64,000 nt of DNA from Aphelocoma coerulescens (Eukaryota > Chordata > Aves > Passeriformes > Corvidae), in assembly GCF_041296385.1 (NCBI RefSeq), contig NC_091013.1, forward strand, positions 9,624,001 through 9,688,000. Direction: 5' to 3'. Of the stretch, positions 46,562 through 60,800 are shown in pieces. The notes below the pieces were generated by a model. That model was not told where the DNA came from. It worked only from the letters and a program-made list of their open reading frames with translations, and did no database searches. The translations under genes were made by a program, and so were the position numbers. The stretch's first letter is position 1, and each line of letters starts with the position of its first letter.

Positions 46562-46588
46562 CCTGGAGCTGCTGACTACAGCTCCAGG
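46562..46588. repeat. Perfect 10-bp stem-loop
   Basis: CCTGGAGCTG at 46562-46571 pairs perfectly with CAGCTCCAGG at 46579-46588 across a 7-base loop. No T-run or other context suggests a function. Confidence 0.85.
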
Positions 46589-48065
46589 ATACTGAAACTC
46601 ACCCAGCCAGGGCTTGAAGTCGTGCCAGGCTTTTTCAGCATGTGATAAAGGATGGTACTACACTGAGGGTGAGTCATTTGAGCTATTCCAGTGAAGGAGT
46701 CACCTCAGTGAAAACATGGTGAAGAGCCAACCCGAAAACTGCTTCATCTTTCTTGCTCAAGCCTGCAGTGCCTGCTCTAATACTGCTGTTCTGTGGAGAA
46801 AGTCATATTTGTCAGCTTTCTTTTGAATGTTGATGGTATTACAGGATTGAATGCTTCTTGTGAGGATTTAGCAGCTTCATTTGGCAGCACTCAAGCAGTT
46901 AACAAAGCATTTTAAAATTAAGTAAAACAAATCCTTACTTTCAATCCTCTGTGAGGATAGTCTAGTTTCCAGAATTCAGGCATGACATAACTGAGATACA
47001 TACAGTAACACAGTCATATAAATTCTGTTTAAAAACTCACAATGAGCTTTAACAAGAAAAAAAAATTAACATTTTTTTATGTCTCTAAGAAATGAAGTGG
47101 ATAATTAAGTTAAAGAGAGCAAATTGAATTACAATGTTTTCTGTTGTGTGAGTTTTTATGTGGTATATAGCAAGAACCATAGATTTAATTGCACAAATAA
47201 GTCCTTAATGAAGACCATACTCTGCCTGCAAAAGACAAGCTTTAATAATTTTATTACTTAATATTTTGCTTTTGAATAAATATTTTAAAATTTTTTTTAA
47301 ATATTTTACTTTAATTATTTTAATTTTTCAGATTAAGATGGGAGTTTTTTGCAAGTCTGCTTATACTAATCAGCAGAAGAGGATAAAGTGTTAAGAATGA
47401 GGGTTGAAACCTTTAAAGCAAAGGGTTTGAAATTAAGTGCAGGTTTTGGAGTTCAGACTGATAGTCTTCAGAACCTAAAAAGAAAATCATCTATATTTAG
47501 TAGCTTTAAAAAAGAATTTAAGGGTGTTACTTGCCCACAGAATGAAGCCTAAGGAGACATAAATCCACAAGTTGGACACCAGCTATTCTGTATAAAGCTG
47601 TGTCAAACTCAAGGAAAGCCAAATAAGACTGTAGCTCTGGGGTCTGTGTGGTGCAGGCTGCAGGGGAATGCTGGAAAGCAGAATGTGAGATACAGGATGT
47701 GTGAGCTCTGCTGTGACCCCAAAGGTCACCTGTGCCTGTGCTTCGTGTGACGACTCAGCCTGTAAAGAGAAATCTTTCTAGCAGAACTCCGTCAGGGACG
47801 CCACAAGCAGAGTGACAGCATCACAAAAACAAGGACCTTCACCTATTTAATATTTCTGGTGCTCCTCTAACCCCATCTGAGGAACTCATTGGCTTTGAGC
47901 TGAATTGCTAATATGCAATTCTGGTAGACTTTTCAGCTTGTGTTGTGCCCTACAACTCAAGGATTTGAATCCCATTCTACCTGGACAAGCTGAAATAATT
48001 TATTTTGATGCGTTTTGCACAGTTCTTCAGGCTTTCATTTCCAAGTGTAAAAAAACCTCTTTCTC

Positions 48066-48110
48066 AAAAAAAAAAAAAAAAATAAAAATAAAAAAAAAAG
48101 AAAAGAAAAA
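48066..48110. repeat. A-rich low-complexity tract
   Basis: Runs of A are interrupted by single T or G bases over 45 bp. It could be an old poly-A tail or simple slippage. No retroposed gene body is recognised on either side. Confidence 0.9.
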
Positions 48111-51100
48111 GCAAAACTTTCTATCCATTTCAAAAGATCTTTCTTCACTTTGCAGCTGGAACAGAACCCATTATTTGCACTGCTCTATCTTTAGTGGTGT
48201 GTCACTTCAATCTCAGAGTTACCCTAGTTTGACAGAAAACAGCAACTGACAACCAAGTTTTTAATTAAATGGGTCAATTCCATTGTACAAAATGCTATCT
48301 CCAAACTCATCTATTTTACACAACTTTTCCAATTTGAGCTTCCTTCCAGGAATTGTGAATGAAGAACTAATTTCTGTTTCAAAGAACCAATTATTCTGTT
48401 TGGTACTGAATTATGCTAAAAGGCAGATGGCTATTTTCTCTTAAATTCAAGCAGCATGTCTAGCCAGTGGTGTCTTTCTTGATAGCAGATCTGCAACAAG
48501 ATAAAACACATCTTTCCATTCTGTTCTAGGCCCCAGACAATTTCAATTCACCTTCCAGTGCAGTTAGACTAATGAAAAGTCAAGTTTCAAGCTGGAAATA
48601 AATGTCTGTATTTATTTACTTCTGCCATTGTAAATTTTGCCATGCACTGGAACACTTGATGGGGTATGGGAAGAGCACCAGTCCTCTCATGAAAAGTCAG
48701 GTTTACAGGAGCTTCATGGGGGAGCAAAACCTTGAGGATATTCTTTGCCATGAGGCTGAACACTTTGTCCTTTACAGAGGCAGTACTGTATTTAACCCCC
48801 AGACTCTGTCTATGTCTCTGAAGACAGAGCATCTGCCACCATAAAACACAACCACCTTGTCTTCCCTCCTACCAGGGAAGCTCTGTGGGCTCCTCTATGA
48901 GCAGCACTCATCCCATCCCTGACCATCTCATGGAAGTGCTTCAGAGGGAGAAGCACAAAATGCAAGTTAAATACACGGGTGAAAGTAGCAAAATTTCTTC
49001 CTGTGACCAAAATTTGTTCTGGGAACTCATCCTCTGGAACTAAAAAAAAGAGTTCATCCCAGGATGAATGTGAGGATTTTCTGTACAGTAAATATGACTA
49101 ATGCAGCTAAAGGAGGGATGTTTTTCTTATGACTAGTGAAGCAGATGGAAGTGTGGTATGTCCTGGTCTATAACCTTCTGAAAATTCAGTTTGATTTTGT
49201 TTAATTTTGATATAAATCTCAGCAGGAAGAGGTTCAGAGAAAGACTACAACTATGACCACAATAACTGAATTCTTGTCTCATGGGATTAGAGCAAAATAA
49301 TTTGACTTCATTTTACAAGTCAGAACAATTCAAAGGGAGGGTTTGAGCATCACCAGAAGTAAGAAGATATAGTTAAGCTCTAGGGTAGTGCTGTACAAAG
49401 AGCAATGGGCCCATAATTGGCAGTGAGCTAAGGCTGGGAATGTGTCCTCTCATTGAAGGGTAAAGAAGCTTTTACTTTCTCTGTGCTAATAGTGAATAAA
49501 CTTTATTTAGAATGATTCACAGTTCTTTTATAAAAACAATACATAATGTGATTGTCTTGCAGTGGAAAAGGAGACAGGAAGTTACAGAGCAGAGCTTCTG
49601 TTCAGCCTTAAATTCCTTTACTGCCTAATGACTTGTCTGTGTTATTTGTTCTCCAAAATTAATAAAAGTATCTCAACCATTAGGCTGACTTGTTGCAGGT
49701 ATAGATGTAGCAGACTGTGCACATTTCCCTGTCTTGGCCTTTTTCCCTTTCTTCACCAGTGGACCCCAACTTTATACAGAACTGCCACATCAAGTCTGAC
49801 TCTGGTTTCAAGAAGAGATGAATTTTTATGAAGGGAAAGGACAGATGAATGCCACTTTGTTTTTGTTAAGAGGCCCCTCTCCTGCAAGGCCTACAGAGTT
49901 CTTTGCTCCTACATGTAGATGGCTGCTTGAAAAGAACCTCTCTGCTGCTCTGGGCAATGAATACTTCCACATCCTTCTCGAGAAAAAAAAACACTCTATG
50001 TCTTTGAAACAAACCCATGTAAGAAAAAGAAGGCCTGAGAGACCCAAAACCTTCAAGACCAGGAAGAGTTTTCTTTGCAATTGTTCAGTTTAGGCATTTA
50101 GGATTGCTAAATGTGATGTCAAGGAAAAAAAAGACTCAATAGCTTGTTGATCATTAAAGAATACAATACGCAGTGTGAAAACCATGTGGAATGAGTTAGG
50201 AAAAAATCATATAAGCATACATAATCACTTCTACTTCTTTCTATATGTCAGTGTCTGAGAATGGTGTCTCTCCACCTCCCAGTGAACACAGTATTTGAGC
50301 TGTCACCTGTACTGAATAGAAATTCTGAGGAAGGTGTCAAAGTACAGTGTTGAAAAATCTGTTTTGAAACTCAGAAGGAATGATTTCTGTAGATGTAGAA
50401 TAAAAAATTACTCTTCAGTCAATTCACACACAACCTAGTTTCTGAAACACTATAGTAAAAGCCATGTATTGTTGCAGGTAAAGGAATTCCTTTTCTCTAC
50501 TACAACTTTTGTGCTCAGCCATGGGCATTAATTGAGAAAACTATATATGATTGTGATTATATGTACACACACACACATAACAGAAGCATTACAGTATCTT
50601 AGAAGAGAAGTCATTTGCTGACTCCAACAAACTTTCTGAGTCACATGGTCAAAACTGGTTACATTCCATAGCAAATACTATAAAGAAATGCAGAATATAT
50701 CTATTAAAAAAATGCATTTTCCCAGCAGAGCAACACATATCACACTGTTGACTTTCAAAGCCCCATTAGTGTAAAATGTACATAGAAACATGCTAAAAGC
50801 ACTGTCCTGACTGGTTCCCTGTGCAGAGCTTAGCTAAAAGTCTATTGCCCAGGCAGAAGAGAAGGATCAAGCCCAAGTGTAGGACATGAACGTGGATGTT
50901 TTCTCCTTCTGAGCCAGACAGAAAGATAATTTTTTTTTATTTCCAATAAATGAGGTTCAACACAGACTGTGCCTTCTTTCTTTGTGCATAGATTTTTCTG
51001 CTTCTGTCACCAAGCAGAATGTGGCAGGACTGAACATCTGAAAGAAAGGGATTTTTCAAGTTGTTAGAAAGAGTGCACTGCTTTTAGCCCCAGCAGCCTT

Positions 51101-54100
51101 TAATGTCATGCATCTCTGGCTTGACTGGTCAGGACTGTTCTATGGCCCAGTAGTTTTCAGGAAATACCAGGTCTGACCTTACTGCAGCTCCCATCTGCAC
51201 TGACAAACTCCTCACAGGACATAACATGATTTCTGTGTAGTAAGAAGTAAAATAAACTACATCTGGACCAAGGTAGTAGGTGTGTTGTCAGTTTATTTAA
51301 AACTAACCTTTAGCCCTTGGCAGGAGTTTCTCCGGCTCTGAGGAGTTATATCAGGAATGGACTTCTAAAAAGCAAAAGGGAAAGTAATTTAGAAATATGG
51401 CAGTGCCATGGTGCTGGCCAGGTCCTGAAGCCACAAGTGCAGTTGGAATAGTGTGCCCTGAATTAACAAACTGTCTGGCAGCTGGGCTATTGAAGGTGAT
51501 TAACAGCTGTTTTATGGATTGTCTGCCTCACTCAGTGCATATGTGTGCTGAGGGGCTGCTGTAGTGATGCAGGAGAATAAATAAAGTCTCTGGGACTGAG
51601 GAAGAAAACGTCCTCTGTTGTGTTTTAAGGGAACCTGAAATTCATGTAACATTTTGTTCAATTACTTTAAACCTACTTCAAAAGAAATAAAATGCCCACC
51701 CTTTAAAGTGGTCTTTAGCGTGACAAATAAAATGACATGGCAATAAACCAGAAAACTGTGACTTTGTTGTTCTGCTGTTTCATTGTTCAGCAGAGAAAGT
51801 GCTGATGAGCACAAGAATGCATAAAAGAGACTGGAGAATCTTGGCTGAGCCTCCATTCAAAAAGCTCTATTGGAATACAAATATGTCATGGAAGTACAAA
51901 GCCAGCTAAAATACCCCACCGCTAAATCATGTAGGCTGAGACAAAGTCATTTCACTGGATATTATCTAGCACTGCTAACTCACATGCCTAAAGAATTGGA
52001 GTTTCAGTTCACCTGCACAGAGGAGTCACCTGCTTTCCTCTCTTACTGGGGGCCTGTCAGCCATGCAATGAAAGTTAATTGAACTCCCAAGATTCCTAAA
52101 CACAGCTTCTTTGGTTGTGTTATTTCCCTCACTTACTCTTCAATATAAGGCTGAAATTGGGCAGGGGGAAGTGGTTGTTAGCAAATGGTTTTATTCAAGA
52201 ATTTATTTCTTAAAAGGTAAGTTTCTGTATTTTTCCTAGTTTCTCTTCTTTTGTGTGAGATGCTCACATCTGTTCCTCCTGTCTTAGACTTTGAAAAAAA
52301 AAGCTTTTATTTTGTAAAGAGTTTTCATTTAGTGTAATTGGCACTTAAGCATTCAGCTTCTTATCAATCAAAAGATTGCATTTTACTGTCAGGAAGCTGA
52401 AATTATTCCTTTTTTCTAAGAGATACAGACAGATTCAAAATAAAGATTTATTGAGGAAAATACATGCTCTTTCTTCTTTTTTTTCCAGTTGGATGCTGTG
52501 GGTCAGAACTGCTGTAAATTGTCCTTTATCTTTGAAAATTTTTTCGCATCTCTAGTTATAAAAATATGTTCACATATTAGCCATCCTAGATAGAAATATA
52601 ATCACTGTAAATTCCACAGCCTGCCCTATTTTGTTCAGAAATCTAATCCAAAAAGCCTCCACCCATTTATCCCATTTATCCCATTGTACGTGGGATAAAC
52701 TCCTTCAATTCCCACATTCTCGTAAGAACAAGTCCTTTTTACCATATTTATTTGCTTGTTTGTTTGTGTTGCTGTGATTTCATTTCAATAGGGTGAGAAA
52801 ACCCTAGCACAAAGGACTTAAATTGTTATCTCTTATAGAGCTTCTTTGTGTGGGGAAAAAGTATCCCACAAGAGATGGTGGCTGTTCGGTGTCAAGGCAT
52901 AGCTGGAGTTCAGTCCCTGCATAAAGTGAATTTCTCTTTGACACTGAGCATCTCATGGGACAGAACCAAAACCAAACTATGACACAGTGTGAGTGAAAGA
53001 ACACAGTAGAGGGAATCTTCATCAAGGCTGACACTGTCCCTGGGATGTAGGGAACAGCAGATGAGTGTGCTTCATCCTGTGGATATGTCGACATGAAAAA
53101 GTATCAGTGGATCATTGTACTGCAGCCTGGAAGCTCATGACCTTCTCTTTGCCTGACTATCTGTTTGCTTGTGTGTTTCATCACAATATTTGGGAAATTC
53201 CTCTTTGTGTGCCTGCTGGAATCCTGGTCAGGTAACACAGCCAGCTGAAAATACACTGGGATTTCCTCTTGCCAAAGGAAACAGGGAACTGGCCTGGGGT
53301 GTGTTACAGGAAAGCTTGCCTTGCTTTCACAGCCTAGAAAGAAGAACATGGCTTGAGACTTTTGGGATGGAAATCGTTGCAGTTAGCCATAGTGTGTACA
53401 GTTATTGACCCCATATGACATACAATTAAATGCATATATGGTAGTAAGAAGCAGCTGCAGACCCACTGGAGGAGCTCTTCTGATAGCAGTGGAAGTGTGC
53501 CTGAGCCTGTGTCTCACCCAGGGAGCTTAGGGACATGTAGAGAGTTGAAGTACAGTTCCACAAAAGCACCTCAGGCAAATAATCTTGGCATTAATGACAA
53601 GATCTTTCTTGCTCCCTCTAATGCTATTTTCTGCACTGAGACTGTGCAGCACATTGTCCTGGCTGACTTCAGGACTTGGCAACATCTGCTGAGGTTGTAA
53701 AAATGTAGTTTATTTTATGTCCAATACATCTAATGCTTTTGTGGGTACAGCTTTATTAATGTTAAGAGTTGTTAAAAAAGAAAATTACTGAACTGGAAAA
53801 TTATATTGTTGCAGACTGGTCTTGTTAGTTGAATGAATGTAAATAATGTGGCCCATTGCATGTGACAATGAAAAGTTATATTGATTCATACTAAAGTGTA
53901 CTCCGTTCTCATATGTCACAATGCTGAAAATATTTTAGTTTTAGAAACAGACAATAAAGGGTTGATCTTGCAGAACTTCTTAGACAATTTTTTCCACCTT
54001 TTCATTGTGCCAAAGTATTTGAAATCTGTATGGATTTTACAGAACATCTTGATTTTAATCTTTGTATGTACACGTACAGTTACATTTACTTACTCTGGGA

Positions 54101-56587
54101 ATCTTCTGACTGATGTTGAAGGGAGTCATATTTTCTTCTAAGAAAAGAAGCCTGGTCATGAAATTGCTCCAGAAATATTCTAACAGTTTAAGAAATTATG
54201 ACCTTTACTGTAATAATAACCCAGCAGTTTATGTAAATATTCCTAACCTGTTTCACTGCAAAAACAGGTAACTATGTCCAATAATCTTGGTTTCCCAAGA
54301 GATCTTGTGACAATATTCCAAATCTTGTGGGTTTTTCTTCTCCTGGAAAAACTATGTAGGGTTTGACCACAAACCTAGAAAAGTCCTCAGATGGTTTCAG
54401 GACTTGTTTCTCTCTGGTAGCTGCTGTCAGTGTACAACAACACTGACTTTACATACACAATCTAACAATCTAACTCTAATGACTAGGGTTGCTTTTAAAA
54501 AACTCAACACTATGGATACCTTAGTTGACTTCTGCCATGATAATACAGCAAAAGCTTGGTTAAAAACCAACAAAAGTCAGTCAGCATCTGCCCCTCTGCC
54601 TCCAAGTACACTGCAGCAAAGCCAGACTGTTTGGATATGTAATGACTTTCTAACTTAAGTGGTTTCTGAAAGCAATCTTTAAACTTCTATAATATTCAAT
54701 TCAATAAAATTCTCTAATAAGAGATATAAATAATTTAGGTGGAAATGTGCTTTCCAAACTGAGCTTCATTCCATCTGGCAAGAGGGCAACTGTCCTTGCA
54801 ATGTAAGGGTTGAGTATATGGTTTCAGAATGTCATGTCTTCTTGCATAGGGGAAAATGACCCTAACCACAAGGGTCCTGACCAAAACACAAAATATTGTC
54901 TCAAACTGTTAATAAATTAATTCCTGTAAAATCCTGGGTAAACCTAAATTTTAGGTTGAAAATCAAAAAAGGAAAAAAGGAAAGTAGCTTTACAAATTTC
55001 TGATGTCTCTGAAAACCATAAGCAAGACTTCCACTTGACACTGCTAAAACTTATATTCAGATAGAGAGAAGACTGTGGGAATCATCATTATTAGAGGATG
55101 AGTGTGTGGGAGCAGAACAAGGCTAAGCTGAGAAGGGATGACCCCTGTAGTGTTGATCTGCACTGCAAACCAGGGCTGAAAAGTTGCTTTCCAGTGGGGT
55201 TGCAGATGGTGTGCAGTGCTCTGATGTACTAAGAAAAGAAAACCTAGTAGCAAGTAGAGAAAGCTGATACTCCAAGATCTAAAGAATTCCCTGACAGGGA
55301 TATTTGAGGCAGTGCTCTCTGGAATTGGTGCTATACTTAGTTAATTCACTAAGCTCGTCTCACTATCCTTGCTGTAGCTCTCCTGTTACAAATCCTGTCA
55401 CAGCACACCTGCTGGGTCGCAGCTCTGGTGAGCTGGTCTGAGAAGGGCAATTGAGCAATTTGTATTGCTTTGGTGACTGTGGACTCTTGTGTAGCTGTGC
55501 TAATTTATGCCATTGCCCTTGGAGAAAAGCAGAATAAGAAGAAACAGAAACTGTTTTGTTCTTTTGTCCTTTGGGCTTTCAGAAGCTTAATGTGCACCGT
55601 GTGCAAGAATTACTTTGTGGTGACAAAGACATAGGAGGCAACTACCTTGAAGGCCCTGTGAATAGTTGGGGAGCTGTTAAAACACAGTGAAATATGTTAA
55701 TGACATCTTAAGTATTCAGACACAATTTACTTACCTTTCATTATTTCATCTGTTAGAGAAGCAGTTTCTAGAGATGAGTGTTACAAGGAACAATTTGTGT
55801 TTCCTTAAATTAGGATATGTTTAAAAAGGCTTATCAGGAATGTAATTTTTGATGTGATTTTAATGTGAATTTTAGCTTGTGTAACAACCTGAAAAGCTGA
55901 ATTTAGGCTTTGTGCTTATGTATGCCTGAAGCCATCAGAAAACAAGTCATATAGTAAGATGTTTTTGTTCCTGCAGAAAAAAATAATAATATATCCATTG
56001 ATTGTGTCCAGCTCTGGCCATTTCAGCTCAGCACACGAATCATCAGGAAGGAGCAACCAATTATTCAAGGCAGGAAAAAAAATCACACCAAGCACTTAAA
56101 AAACTTGCATAATGTAGATAATAGAGTGAATAAAAAGAGACAATAGGAAGACATTTGAAAACATGTGAGTGCTCTGAATAAGTTCCATGTGAGTCAAGAC
56201 ATGGGTTGGATTCCTTTGTGGATAATATAAACAATTATACTAATATTTATAGCACTTTATTTTGAAAGGAATAAAACCAGTTGTATTTCTGGGAATAACT
56301 AGTCTATATCTGAAAAGAGTTAAGTACAAATCTACCTTGGAAATATAAGTAACTTCTATTAGTTTCAGCCTCATAACTGCAAAAGTATTCTCAAAATAGG
56401 GCAAAAAGATATTTTGCTGATTATGTTTGTAAGGCATTCTTTTTAACAGATGGATCATAGATCAATGTAGAGTTGCTGATTTAGGTACTTAATGGCTTCC
56501 ATTATCACTGAGTGCACTGAAATTCTTAATATTTATCCATATGAGACAGGAACAACTTCATTGCACAAATAAAGTTTTGGATAAATA
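48111..56587. other. Unannotated AT-rich non-coding stretch
   Basis: No gene or confident repeat family is seen. Small features only: a short CA run at about 50567-50577 and an 8-bp inverted repeat TTATCCCA / TGGGATAA at 52676-52698. The latter is preceded by a tandem CCCATTTAT duplication. Confidence 0.5.
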
Positions 56588-56692
56588 TTTAAGTGACTTA
56601 CCCAAGGTCATGTAAGGACTCTGTCAGACTGGGGATTCAGTGTCACAGACTTTTGCCTCACCAGCTTGTTTCTCTATCCAGTGGACTACCTG
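56588..56692 (+). mobile_element. MIR-like CORE-SINE fragment
   Basis: The block AAGTGACTTACCCAAGGTCA at 56591-56610 closely matches the MIR signature around TTAAGTGACTTGCCCAAGGTCA. It is followed at the right distance by CTGGGGATTCAG, which corresponds to the CTGGGATTCGAACC part. A CTATCCAGTGGACTACCTGG block then corresponds to the MIR CTTAACCACTACGCTACACTGCC-type region. The order and spacing agree. MIRs are ancient amniote SINEs mobilised by L2-type LINEs, so the copy is very old. The 5' tRNA-like head is not recognisable. Confidence 0.7.
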
Positions 56693-57694
56693 GAGCTGGT
56701 ATGAGAGTGGTTGTTGGAAGCCCCCAGGTTTCGCTGCCAGAAATCTGGGGAAGGCCACAATGCTCAAACCCAGACCTTGCCCTGAACCTCTAGGAGCTTT
56801 CTTTAACTTTCCTTGTGGGAACATGAAGACTGTGCAGGAAGCACATGAGCTCAGGCAGGGCACAGCTCCCTGCAGGATGCCAGGGTGTGGCAGTCCCCTG
56901 CATGGGGACACTGAGCCTGCCATGGGGAGCCATCGCAGTGTATCTTGTAAGCTCTGCCTGAAGAGCCAGAGCTCTTTCCATCCTGCAATTCTCTCTGTGT
57001 GTACCACCCACAAACGTGTCCCTGCATGCACAAGGATGAGGACAGCCATTTAGTTTTTGATTATCGATCATAAATTTAATGAAAGTACATGGAACACTTT
57101 GGAAACCCTTGTTGGAAACACAAATAAAGAACTTGTTTTAAAACTGGTCTTTGATACAAGCAAACCAAAAGGCAAAGAAAAAAAAAACTATTACAAAGAT
57201 CTGTGCATCTGGAAATTGCAGAAGTAGGTTCAAAATTTACTTATAAATTAGCCAGAAAACCAGTAGAGTGAGTTCAGGATCTCTAAAACACCCAAACCAA
57301 GTTTTGAAGTAGAAGAGGAAGGTTGAGAACTCTTTCAAATACTGCTCATTTAAGTGGTTTTCAATGAATTACAGTTATGTGTGTCTCTAAAGACAGTTTT
57401 ACTCTCAGTATGCACAGCATCAAGAACTTAGGAATACTTTTATTTTTCTCTGTAATTATTTTAAAGATGTAGAGTGCTCTGTTTTCTGCAAGTACTGAAA
57501 AAATAAGATGAAAGTGACCTTTGGAGAATCAATTTTTGTAAGTTTTGTGTTGGTCTTCAAAAATATATCTGTTTGTAACAGCTATTCAAGGGCTCTGTTT
57601 TTCAGTTAATTGAATTCAACATATTATTTTCAAAAGTTTTCTGTTTTGAAGCATTTCTGGGATTTTTGTCTGTTGATTCTAAATGTGTGTGCAG

Positions 57695-57830
57695 TGTGCA
57701 AAAATGTTGCAGCCGTGTGGTTACAGGATAATATTGGTGGAAAATGAAAATGAAGCAGAGGTCAGAAAACTGAACAGGAAAAACCCCGGAAACCTAAAGA
57801 ACAAAGAATGCAAATGCAACCACATTACAG
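57695..57830 (+). other. Candidate exon, unrecognised
   Basis: An open segment of 45 codons plus one base lies between a possible acceptor (TGTGTGTGCAG, ending at 57694) and a good donor (ATTACAG/GTACAG at 57830/57831). The frame encodes a lysine-, asparagine- and cysteine-rich peptide that includes QPCGYRIILVENENEAEV and ends ECKCNHIT. I do not recognise the sequence. The acceptor lacks a strong polypyrimidine tract, and an open frame of this length is not rare by chance. It could equally be a non-coding RNA exon or nothing. Confidence 0.15.
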
Positions 57831-60800
57831 GTACAGCTCAGGGAGTGCCAGGTAAACCTTACTGACACGTGTGCACCTTGTTTCTGTGTGGCTCTGTTTT
57901 GGGATGATTTTGGTATCTCTCTGCACACTTAGCTTTTATGTAAGAAAAAACTAGGGCATGTCCACAGAGAAGGAGTTGTGGTGCACACTAAAAAAGGCTC
58001 TCTCATTTCAGGCCATGAGCTGCACAGCACAGGGATGCAAAGGACAGGGCCCACTCCTGCCACAGGGTGAATTTAGCTGTAGCACGTGTTCTGCAAGTCT
58101 TGGGTGCTGATGTTCACTGGAGTGCTTATGCACCTGATGATTGTGGGTGAAGCCCCATTGCACTGATAGAAGAAAGCAGCAAAAGGCAGGAAAGTGCTTA
58201 ATCACAAGCAATGAACACATGATTTAATCCCACTAAAGGCAAAGGGAATAATGTGATTAAGCTCCAGACAGAAATTTAAGCTTGTGTTTATGTATCTCCT
58301 AGAATAGTTTCAGTAGGCAACTTGATGTGTTATAAATCTGAGTCATCCAGTCTTTCTGTATTAGAGCAGAGACAATCTGCTTTATTTTATTTAATTTAGC
58401 AGCAGACTTGGGGACCTGGCACATTGCCAATAAAGCCTTTCAGCAAAGTTTAAGAGTCCCTGTATGATAAAAGTTTGAATAGAACAAAGAATGGACAGGA
58501 ATGAATTTCAGGCTTAAATATTTGAAGTAAAGAACAAATGGTCAAAATTTTGTCTCTGTGACAAGTCAGAGACAAATGGTTTTTTTCTTCAACACTTCTC
58601 TGTTCTCTGCTTTTCACAGCTAGAGGCAGAGAAGCATGAAGATTTTGAATAAATATGACTGAGAAAACATTTTAAAATATTGAAAGAAAATAAGCCTGTT
58701 CCATTTCCATAACTGCTGCAATGTAAATTTACTAGATCAGGTAGTATTTGTTTTTTATTAAGGGTGATGGCTAAGTATCAAGCTTTCCAAGACTGTTCTG
58801 TTATCTCCATTACTTCCAAATATCTCCAAAATACTTTTGTAATATGTAACAGCAGAGATTTCTATCTTTTTCCTTTAAATTTGTTTTGTGTGAAATCCAT
58901 GTCTATAGTTGCTCATGAAAAAGAGGTTTTACAGCCTCTGAGAATGCCAGGCATAGTAAAAAATGCATCCAAATTACTCTGTATAGTGGTGTTTATATTA
59001 TCTTTTTAAAGGCATGAAAAATGATAATGGTATAGGCCTCATTTCTAATTTTGTTTCCTTAAGCACATTCTCTTGTGCATACTCCTGATAGGAATTTTGA
59101 AGACTCTGATAATGAGTTAGCTTGTGCTCAGTTGCTGTTTGCATGGGAACAGGCCTGTGGCATAACTCTGCCCTCTGTTTTCCACATTCATTAGGAGAGT
59201 TTTTAAAGCAAGCACAAGGAGTAAGGGATTTGCATGACAGAAACTTGAAGGCCAAGAAAATATCCTTCATTTCCATTTCTGAAGTCCCCTGACTTTTGGG
59301 GATCCTGACAGTGGAGCTTTTGCAGCTTTGTTGGTTCAATTGCAACACTGAAGATAGGATATTTGGAATTTTATTCTTGTTTGTCTTTAAAAATAAGAGA
59401 AAAGAATACAAGAAGATAAAGATATTTTAATAATTTTCTTGTTTAGGTAGGAGAACATGCATGCAATCCCCTTGTAATACATGTGTGCTGCCACATTGAG
59501 CTACTGAGCCAGAATCTCTGTTAAAAAGGGTGATTTACAATGAGGACTTTGGGTTCCTGAACTGATCAATATATTCCTGATTAGAAGTGCATGAAAGGGC
59601 AGTTACATCAGTCTTCAGATTCATGCCTGCAAATGTGAGAACACTTTCTTACCACACACATGCTACACCAAATGTGAATTTTTTTTTTCTTAACTTCAGT
59701 ATTGCTGGTGGTGGTTTTTCCTTTCTTCCATCTTTCCTAGTTGTGCCTCTGTGATGTATTGCATCAGATTCCAAGAAAAAATCTTTTCATTATGAAAGGA
59801 ACAGGATGCTTAGAACTTCACAGACTAGAAGAAGCACAGGCTGGAGGAGGACTTGCTCCTGCCTGTTTCCCTGCAGCACCTTGCTTTCATGACCTGAATA
59901 GCATTACTGATAGTCTTCTCAAAGGTCTGAAAGAAGGAAGAAAATAACACTATGTCTTTTCTGTTTTTCAAATTGTGGCTTTGAAGGCAACTTTCAGTGC
60001 TTAGATAACTGTTGCTTTCTATTCTTAACCATTGTGGTGTCTAGCAGAGTTAAGGTATGTCAAATTCCATGCAGAGATGGTCTTGAGCTCCTACGCAATT
60101 TTTTAATACTTGTCAGCACTGCTTTTTCTCCATTTTTTTTCCCTCAAGTGACATTTCCTTAACATCTCCCACCCTTACTTTGCAAGAATACACACTTATA
60201 GCACAAGCAGACACAAAATACATCTAGCAATTTTGAAAATTTCTGTACAACACACTAAAAATTACACCACAAAGAGAACAATTATAAGCAGGTCCCCTTC
60301 TTCTTCATTTAGATGGAGAAAGCACCATATTGTGGGGTAATTCATATTTTAAGGCTCACTGCACATTTGAGCTAATTTATATGTGTTCTTACAGCCTTGT
60401 GTCATTAATGAGTGGTTTTGGCCACAAAGAATTACTGTGAAAGGTACTGGCAAAAAGCAGGTTTTAATAGGAATTTGTGGAATTTACAGACTTTAGTGGT
60501 GAGGCTCACTTTATTACTCAATACATGGATGAAGCATACAAATGAAAATCAGACAAGAGTCAATTTAGAATTATCTAAGTGGTAAAAAATAGCAAAGTTG
60601 CAAATACAAAAGATAAGGGCTCAAATGGATTTAGCAGCATTTAATTATTCACTAATTTAATAATTGTAAAGTGATTACATAGGATTTACTACAGTTATAA
60701 CAATGATTTATTATAGATTTGTGATAACAGGCCATCAGGGATGACTGATCACCCTTTGTCCCCACCTTGGTTGAGCAGCTGATGTTCCTGTAACACTCAG

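Larger units (their letters stand above)
38146..48065. other. Unannotated AT-rich non-coding stretch (about 10 kb)
   Basis: No gene, exon or mobile element is recognised. It contains only simple repeats (listed separately), a small inverted repeat at 46562-46588 and an RFX-like site at 45596-45607. The open frames are short and uninformative. Confidence 0.5.

Noticed and set aside
48066..48110. A-rich tract as the tail of a processed pseudogene
   Set aside because: No recognisable gene-derived sequence precedes it on either strand.
56624..57053. Open frames of about 140 codons on both strands over the same interval
   Set aside because: No domain, signal or conserved motif is seen in either. 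The locally raised GC content lowers stop-codon frequency, and antisense frames of equal length suggest chance.
58998..59411. 137-codon minus-strand open frame
   Set aside because: No recognisable domain, composition follows local base content, and no splice or promoter support.
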